Below are positions 59,492-64,000 of a stretch of DNA of 64,000 nt, piece after piece. The stretch is from NCBI RefSeq assembly GCF_023913735.1, contig NZ_JAMXBH010000004.1:1-64000 (forward strand). Reading direction: 5' to 3'. This stretch comes from Pseudarthrobacter raffinosi (lineage in GTDB: Bacteria > Actinomycetota > Actinomycetes > Actinomycetales > Micrococcaceae). The position numbers and the translations under genes were made by a program. The notes under the pieces are model-generated. The model did not search any database, had not been told where the DNA came from, and saw nothing but the letters and a program-made list of their open reading frames with translations. Every line of letters starts with the position of its first letter. Position 1 is the first letter of the stretch.

Positions 59492-59926
59492 CTAGTTTTC
59501 TTCCTCTTCGTTGAAGGCCCACTCGAACATGTCGAAGACGAACTCGGAGAAGGTGCCTTCTTCGCTCTTCCACTGACCGCGGGCGTTGTTGCGGCGGTAC
59601 ACGATGGGGTCCGGGATGCCGAGGTCGCCTACGCGGAAGCCCCAGGTGAACTGTTCTTCCTCGTCCTCAAGGAACATCAGGAAGCCTTCGTCATCCACTT
59701 CCAGCTCTTCAGGATCCCAGAAGTAGTGGTAGGCCTCCATGATGTCCTCGCAGCCGCCCACCGCCAGGTAAAACTCCTTCAGCACCAACGGGACCTGGAA
59801 CTGGTGTTCGGCGAGGGCCGCGTCCAGTTCGTCGGCGGGCAGGCCATCTTCTTCCTGCCATTCGTCCTCGAGATACGTTGGAACAAGCGCGCGGAACTTC
59901 TCGAGGAACATGTCAGTCATGCTCAT
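59492..59926 (-). CDS. SMI1/KNR4 (SUKH)-like protein
   Basis: The 144-residue acidic protein has LEKFRALVPTYLEDEWQEEDGLPADELDAALAEHQFQVPLVLKEFYLAVGG, the usual SUKH opening where LPxxLxxFY contacts a partner, and a C-terminal acidic helix ending NEEEEN. SUKH proteins are often immunity proteins to secreted toxins, but here no toxin gene is adjacent, so it may be an orphan. No signal peptide. Start at ATG 59926. Confidence 0.65.
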   Translation of the reverse strand: MSMTDMFLEKFRALVPTYLEDEWQEEDGLPADELDAALAEHQFQVPLVLKEFYLAVGGCEDIMEAYHYFWDPEELEVDDEGFLMFLEDEEEQFTWGFRVGDLGIPDPIVYRRNNARGQWKSEEGTFSEFVFDMFEWAFNEEEEN

Positions 59927-59933
59927 ATCCTAG

Positions 59934-60728
59934 CTAACTGCGGCGTGCTCCCGAGCCGCTGCCAGCCCCATCAGCCCCATCAGCCCCACCGCCCCCAAAG
60001 CCGCCCGGGCCCCCAAAGCCGCCTGCCCCGTCCCCGCCGCCGGAGTCCCCACCGGAGCCCCGCCGGTGCCAGCCATGCACGGCCAGCGGAACATACCAGG
60101 ACCGGCGCCACGCTACCACTCGGAAAGCGAACACCACGGCCGCCACCGCGCACGCCGTCAACGCGTTGAAGGCCCCTGTCACCCAGAGCAGCGCGGTCAA
60201 AGCCGCCCCGCTGAAGGCCGGCAGCGCGTAGAGGTCCCGGGGGTTGAACAGCTGAGGCACCTCGTTCGCGGTGATGTCCCGCAGCAGGCCGCCGCCCACC
60301 GCCGTCGTCACGCCGAGCAGCATGGCGGCCACCGGGTTCATCCCCAGGGCCAGGGCCTTCAGCGTTCCGGTGATGCAGAAGAGGGCCAGCCCGCCTGCGT
60401 CGAACAGCACCAGCAGCGAGGTGTACCGCTGCACGCTGGAGTACAGGAAATACACCAGGACGGTCGCCAGCACCGGGGGAACCAGATACGCGGGGTTGGA
60501 GAAGGCCGCAGGCGTGGTGTTGAGGATGATGTCGCGGATGACGCCCCCGCCGAGGGAAACCAGGGACGCCAGCAGTAGCGACCCCACCAGATCGAACTGC
60601 TTCCGTGCCGCCAACAACGACCCGGAGACGGCGAAGAAGAAGACTCCGGCCAGGTCCAGCCATACAAGGTCGATGCCGAACGGCAATGTGTCGAACGGCA
60701 ATGTCATGAGGCGTCCCGGCAGTTTCAT
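59934..60728 (-). CDS. TRIC (UPF0126) family cation channel protein
   Basis: The 264-residue protein has two repeated halves of three helices: LAGVFFFAVSGSLLAARKQFDLVG...GGGVIRDIIL and DAGGLALFCITGTLKALALG...VGGGLLRDITANEVP. The paired GGGxxRD motifs and KALALG are typical of prokaryotic TRIC trimeric K+ channels. The C-terminal 50 residues are a Gly/Asp-rich low-complexity tail. Start at ATG 60728; ATG 60707 is an alternative. Divergent from the chelatase gene. Confidence 0.87.
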   Translation of the reverse strand: MKLPGRLMTLPFDTLPFGIDLVWLDLAGVFFFAVSGSLLAARKQFDLVGSLLLASLVSLGGGVIRDIILNTTPAAFSNPAYLVPPVLATVLVYFLYSSVQRYTSLLVLFDAGGLALFCITGTLKALALGMNPVAAMLLGVTTAVGGGLLRDITANEVPQLFNPRDLYALPAFSGAALTALLWVTGAFNALTACAVAAVVFAFRVVAWRRSWYVPLAVHGWHRRGSGGDSGGGDGAGGFGGPGGFGGGGADGADGAGSGSGARRS

Positions 60729-60755
60729 GGTGGGCGGACAGGGCGGCTCCAACGT

Positions 60756-60761
60756 TACGCT
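60756..60761 (+). promoter_or_regulatory. -10 element of the chelatase gene
   Basis: TACGCT ends 7 nt before the ATG at 60769 and no ribosome binding site is visible, so the transcript is probably leaderless. Confidence 0.45.
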
Positions 60762-60768
60762 AGCCCCT

Positions 60769-61500
60769 ATGAACAACCCGATCATGATCGCCTGCGCCCA
60801 CGGGACGTCCAGTACTCAGGGCGCCGCGGAGGTCAACGCCCTGCGCGCAAACATCGCTGCCCTGCGCCCGGGCCTTGACGTTCGCGAGGCCTACGTGGAC
60901 GTCCAGCAGCCGGACCTCGTGGACGTGGTGGCGTCGCTGCCCGAAGCGGACAAAGCCGTCGTCGTGCCTCTGCTGCTGAGCGTGGGCTACCACGTCAAGG
61001 TGGACATCGCCCGGGCCGTGAAAAGCCGTACGGGCAGCCTGGCTGCCGCGCCGCTCGGCCCGGACCCGCGGCTCGCCGCCCTCCTGGACCAGCGCCTCCG
61101 CGAAGCCGGCGTCACGGACCGCGACGCGATCGTCCTCGCCGCCGCCGGCTCCTCCAACCCCAACGCCGCCGGCAGCGTCGAAGAGCTCGCTGACCAGCTG
61201 CGGGAGCTGCGGCGCAACCGGATTCTGCCCGCCTACGGTGCCTCTGCCCAGCCGTCGGTGCCCGACGCCGTCGCCATGCTCCGCCAGGAGCTGGCCGGAG
61301 GTGCCGGGGCGGGGGAGTCCGCGGGGGCCGTGGACGACGGCGGCCGCGTGGTGATTGCCTCCTACCTGCTCGCGCCGGGGTTCTTCCACGACCAGCTGGC
61401 CAAAGCCGGCGCCGACCTCGTGACGGAACCACTGCTGCCGTCCCCGGTACTCGCCGAGATCGCGCTGGAACGGTTCGATGCCGCCGTCGCAGCCGGGTGA
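60769..61500 (+). CDS. Sirohydrochlorin chelatase (CbiX/SirB-like)
   Basis: The 243-residue protein has two halves, each with the chelatase pattern: ACAHGTSS and AYVDVQQPDLVDVVASLPEADKAVVVPLLLSVGYHVKVDI in the first, LAAAGSSNPNA and VVIASYLLAPGFFHDQLAKAGAD in the second. The metal-binding histidines His10 (AHG) and GYHVKVD are present. It inserts iron into sirohydrochlorin to make siroheme, the cofactor of sulfite reductase encoded 1 kb to the right. Alternative metal: cobalt. Confidence 0.88.
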   Translation: MNNPIMIACAHGTSSTQGAAEVNALRANIAALRPGLDVREAYVDVQQPDLVDVVASLPEADKAVVVPLLLSVGYHVKVDIARAVKSRTGSLAAAPLGPDPRLAALLDQRLREAGVTDRDAIVLAAAGSSNPNAAGSVEELADQLRELRRNRILPAYGASAQPSVPDAVAMLRQELAGGAGAGESAGAVDDGGRVVIASYLLAPGFFHDQLAKAGADLVTEPLLPSPVLAEIALERFDAAVAAG

Positions 61501-61612
61501 CCCGGGCAGGCCGAAGGCCCCGGAATGCGCCTCCGAGGGAAGCACATTCTGGAGCCTTGCAATTGGGGCAGCTTGAACCGCGGGGATCAGGCTGTCCCCG
61601 GACTCGGGCTCT

Positions 61613-62176
61613 TTAGCAGGTAAGCGGCACCGTTCCGGTCAGTCCGTCCGGGTTGCTCGCTGTGCAGGTGAAAATGACAGTTCCAAGGGGCTGTTCGATC
61701 ACTAGGGTGATTGACGTCACCGTCAGCACCGGGTTGACGCCTGTCCAGTTCGGGTTCGGGCACCCAGCGTCGGCTCCACTCACTGTCTCGGGAGCCGTGA
61801 GTACGACTGGAAGTGTGGTGAGTCTGAGGGTCCCGTTCTTGACAGCATCGCGAGGAACTGGAGTGGCTACCGTTGCCGGTCCCACCAGTACCTTGTTTTG
61901 TCCTGGTGCGACGTTTCCGCCCTGGTTTTGGCACTGATAAACGGCAGTACCCTCAACGGAGACAGTGGCCACGAGATCTTCATTTCCAAGGCCCGCGAGT
62001 GTGGCCTTGCAGACGGTTGTTGCAGTGCTCCTGCCGTCCGAAAGGACCACGGTACAGACAGGCGTACCGCCACGCTTAAAGTGCGGGCTGGCGGCTTGGG
62101 CTGCTGATAGTCCTGTCATGAACACGAGCAGAATGGTTGCGAACAGCATCAAGAGGGGGCGGAGGTGGGATTTCAT
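61613..62176 (-). CDS. Secreted hypothetical protein
   Basis: The 187-residue protein has a clear signal peptide (LLMLFATILLVFMTGLSAAQA, cleavage after AQA) and a mature part with six or seven cysteines (PVCTVVLSDG, TTVCKA, VYQCQNQ, AGCPNPNW, FTCTASNPD, PLTC). This suggests a disulfide-stabilised extracellular beta domain. I do not recognise a family. It lies between the chelatase and sulfite reductase genes but on the opposite strand and is probably unrelated. Confidence 0.7.
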   Translation of the reverse strand: MKSHLRPLLMLFATILLVFMTGLSAAQAASPHFKRGGTPVCTVVLSDGRSTATTVCKATLAGLGNEDLVATVSVEGTAVYQCQNQGGNVAPGQNKVLVGPATVATPVPRDAVKNGTLRLTTLPVVLTAPETVSGADAGCPNPNWTGVNPVLTVTSITLVIEQPLGTVIFTCTASNPDGLTGTVPLTC

Positions 62177-62581
62177 GGTTACTTCCTGGGGGCAGCAATG
62201 GTTTCAAACCAAAGATTTCGAGTTTAATCGACTCAGTTGTGCCGGCCTCGATGCCGCCACGACCGATAACGGCCCCAGGTTCCCAGTAGTTACGGGGGCC
62301 AAACTCTGCGCAACTTCCCAGCTAGCAGCGCGAAAGGCGCGACCAACAGCAGATATTGACTTATTCAGAAATTCTGCTAAGGCAAGCCCAGGGCTACCCC
62401 TGGCCGCGACCCTCGTCCATGGGTCGAGGGTGCCATCGGCGTCTAAGAACAATCACGTGTCGAAGCACAGCAGCCGGGCATCTTCAAGGGCCTCCGGCGG
62501 TTCGTGACGAATTGTTTCCCTAGGTGACCTCCCGTTTCCGGACCTTTGTGACGCGCTTCGGCAGGCACCTACAGTCGATGC
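62177..62581. other. Intergenic region, no gene supported
   Basis: This 405-bp stretch upstream of sirA contains a small dyad CAGAAATTCTG (62366-62376) in an AT-richer patch, and a 7-bp stem hairpin (62409-62431). Open frames on both strands look non-coding. The sirA promoter lies at its right end. Confidence 0.5.
62546..62575 (+). promoter_or_regulatory. sirA promoter
   Basis: TTGTGA (62546-62551) and TACAGT (62570-62575) are spaced by 18 bp. The ATG follows 6 nt after the -10 box, with no Shine-Dalgarno, so the mRNA is probably leaderless. Confidence 0.7.
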
Positions 62582-64000
62582 ATGACTGATACAGCTCTAG
62601 CCGGAGCGTCCGTGGACCCCGCCGCCGCCAAGCGCCCCGCGCGTGCCTCCCGCCCCGCTGCAAAGCCGCACGGGCAGTGGAAAGTGGACGGCAAAACCCC
62701 GCTGAACGCCAACGAAACCTGGAAACAGGAAGACGACGGCCTCAACGTGCGCGAGCGTATCGAGACCATCTACTCCAAGGACGGCTTCGACGCCATCCCC
62801 AGCCAGGACCTGCACGGCCGCTTCCGCTGGTGGGGCCTGTACACCCAGCGCAAGCCCGGGATCGACGGCGGCAAGACCGCCACGCTCGAGCCGCACGAGC
62901 TGGAAGACAAGTACTTCATGCTCCGGGTCAGGATCGACGGCGGTGCGCTGACCACCGAGCAGCTGCGTGTCATCGGCCAGATTTCCGTTGATTTCGGCCG
63001 GGATTCCGCCGACCTCACGGACCGCCAGAACATCCAGCTGCACTGGATCCGCGTGGAGGACATCCCCGAGATCTGGAACCGGCTTGAGGGTGTTGGCCTG
63101 TCCACCACCGAGGCCTGCGGCGACGTGCCCCGTGTCATCCTGGGCTCGCCCGTGGCCGGCATCGCCAAGGACGAGATCATCGACCCCACGCCGCTTATCG
63201 CGGAGCTGGGGGAGCGCTTCATCGGCAACCCGCTGCTGTCCAACCTGCCGCGCAAGTACAAAACCGCCATCACCGGCCACCCCAGCCAGGACGTGGTGCA
63301 CGAGATCAACGACTTCGCCCTGGTGGGAGTCCGCCACCCCGAACTCGGCGTCGGCTACGACCTCTGGGCGGGCGGCGCGCTGTCCACCAACCCGATGCTC
63401 GGCAAGCGCCTCGGTGCCTTCGTGAAGCCCGAGGAAGCCGCCGAAGTGTGGCTCGGCGTAACCAGCATCTTCCGCGACTACGGCTACCGCCGCATGCGCA
63501 CCAAGGCCCGCCTGAAGTTCCTGATGGCCGACTGGGGACCGGCGAAATTCCGCCAGATCCTCGAGGATGAATACCTGGGCTACAAGCTGGCCGACGGGCC
63601 CGCCGCGCCCAAGCCCACCACTCCGGGCGACCACATCGGTGTGCACGAGCAGAAGGACGGCAAGTTCTTCATCGGCGCCACCCCGCTGGCAGGCCGCCTG
63701 TCCGGCGCTCAGTTGATCAAGCTCGCGGACACCCTCGAGGCCCGCGGCTCATACCGCCTGCGCACCACCCCGCACCAGAAACTCGTAGTGCTGGACGTTG
63801 CCAAGGATCACGTGGAACCGCTGGTTGCCGAGCTGGATGCCCTAGGCCTCTCCGCACGCCCGTCCGTGTTCCGCCGCGGCACCATCGCCTGCACCGGCAT
63901 CGAATACTGCAAGCTGGCCATCGTGGAAACCAAGGTCACGGCCGCCACCGCCGTCGCTGAACTGGAACGCCGCCTGGCGGACCTCGCGGAGTCCGGCGAA
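62582..64000 (+). CDS. sirA: Ferredoxin-dependent sulfite reductase (3' end outside window)
   Basis: The open frame covers the first 473 residues. The sequence shows RFRWWGLYTQRKPGIDGGKTATLEPHELEDKYFMLRVRIDGG, the siroheme-site DRQNIQLHW and TEACGDVPR, and the first cysteine pair CTGIEYC of the [4Fe-4S] centre; the second pair is beyond the edge. Tyr87 and Cys179 are 92 residues apart, like the cross-linked Tyr69-Cys161 pair of mycobacterial SirA, favouring sulfite over nitrite reduction. A siroheme chelatase gene lies upstream. Confidence 0.9.
   Translation, partial: MTDTALAGASVDPAAAKRPARASRPAAKPHGQWKVDGKTPLNANETWKQEDDGLNVRERIETIYSKDGFDAIPSQDLHGRFRWWGLYTQRKPGIDGGKTATLEPHELEDKYFMLRVRIDGGALTTEQLRVIGQISVDFGRDSADLTDRQNIQLHWIRVEDIPEIWNRLEGVGLSTTEACGDVPRVILGSPVAGIAKDEIIDPTPLIAELGERFIGNPLLSNLPRKYKTAITGHPSQDVVHEINDFALVGVRHPELGVGYDLWAGGALSTNPMLGKRLGAFVKPEEAAEVWLGVTSIFRDYGYRRMRTKARLKFLMADWGPAKFRQILEDEYLGYKLADGPAAPKPTTPGDHIGVHEQKDGKFFIGATPLAGRLSGAQLIKLADTLEARGSYRLRTTPHQKLVVLDVAKDHVEPLVAELDALGLSARPSVFRRGTIACTGIEYCKLAIVETKVTAATAVAELERRLADLAESGE

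Noticed and set aside
62204..62452. Minus-strand ORF of 82 codons upstream of sirA
   Set aside because: No ribosome binding site, no recognisable domain, and overlapping open frames on the other strand; composition fits non-coding DNA.

Overview
The window is a GC-rich actinobacterial chromosome segment. It most resembles the Micrococcaceae (Arthrobacter/Pseudarthrobacter type). The signs are many GTG and TTG starts, several genes with a -10 box 6-7 nt before the start codon and no ribosome binding site (probably leaderless), menaquinone genes including a MenJ-like reductase, a mycobacterial-type ferredoxin sulfite reductase, an ANTAR regulator and a PhoX phosphatase. I see no rRNA, tRNA, CRISPR array, transposase, prophage or plasmid backbone. 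The accessory character comes from toxin-antitoxin genes, short repeat families and several broken genes.

Layout. 1-2.6 kb: sulfane-sulfur detoxification genes (two rhodaneses, thioredoxin, a persulfide dioxygenase-rhodanese fusion) with a CsoR/CstR-type operator inside a promoter. 2.6-6.1 kb: SHOCT protein, Tat-exported multicopper oxidase, MFS transporter. 6.2-7.05 kb: hicAB with a 12-bp inverted-repeat operator, then a small zinc-ribbon ORF. 7.2-8.8 kb: an MBL-fold hydrolase whose last 46 bp are repeated 764 bp downstream; the two copies bracket a decayed Phd-type toxin-antitoxin pair. 8.8-19.6 kb: mostly small proteins, a broken acetyltransferase, MepB, a ParA/MinD-like ATPase, an orphan RelE toxin, an MFS transporter, and a SipW signal peptidase with two secreted substrates. 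19.7-28.1 kb: APC permease, TrkH, a KimA-like K+ importer candidate, a PadR/DUF1048/ABC drug-export operon and a PAP2 phosphatase. 28.2-34.3 kb: ABC importer plus intracellular GH32 fructosidase with a LacI regulator. 34.4-38.4 kb: MFS, SRPBCC plus ArsR, GAF-ANTAR plus a degenerate Hpt protein. 38.5-58.2 kb: menaquinone genes (menC, menD, menF, menG, menJ-like, polyprenyl diphosphate synthase), interrupted by PhoX with a PHO box, a LacI/ABC/GH3 glycoside operon and a polar amino-acid ABC importer. 58.5-64 kb: AbiEi/DUF559-type protein, SUKH-like protein, TRIC channel, sirohydrochlorin chelatase, a secreted protein, and the start of sulfite reductase sirA, which runs off the right edge.

The most unusual content is repetitive. 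Five copies of a long hairpin element (stems to 26 bp, with matched changes in both arms) lie between genes; in two cases the element supplies the stop codon of the adjacent gene at the same position, and one copy replaces most of a relE-partner antitoxin. A second family (core ACGCTCTCTCAC) brackets phoX and encodes the last residues of MenC and a C-terminal tail on the GH3 enzyme. A third family (core TCCCGCCGTCGT) forms the 3' end of the PAP2 gene. A pair of 72-bp elements flanks the AbiEi-like gene. Together these suggest small non-autonomous elements that settle at gene ends.

Functional links: sulfane-sulfur oxidation at the left edge and sulfite reduction with siroheme synthesis at the right edge deal with the same sulfur intermediates. 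The men genes and the polyprenyl synthase cooperate in quinone synthesis. Two separate LacI-controlled ABC/glycoside hydrolase operons handle plant-derived sugars.
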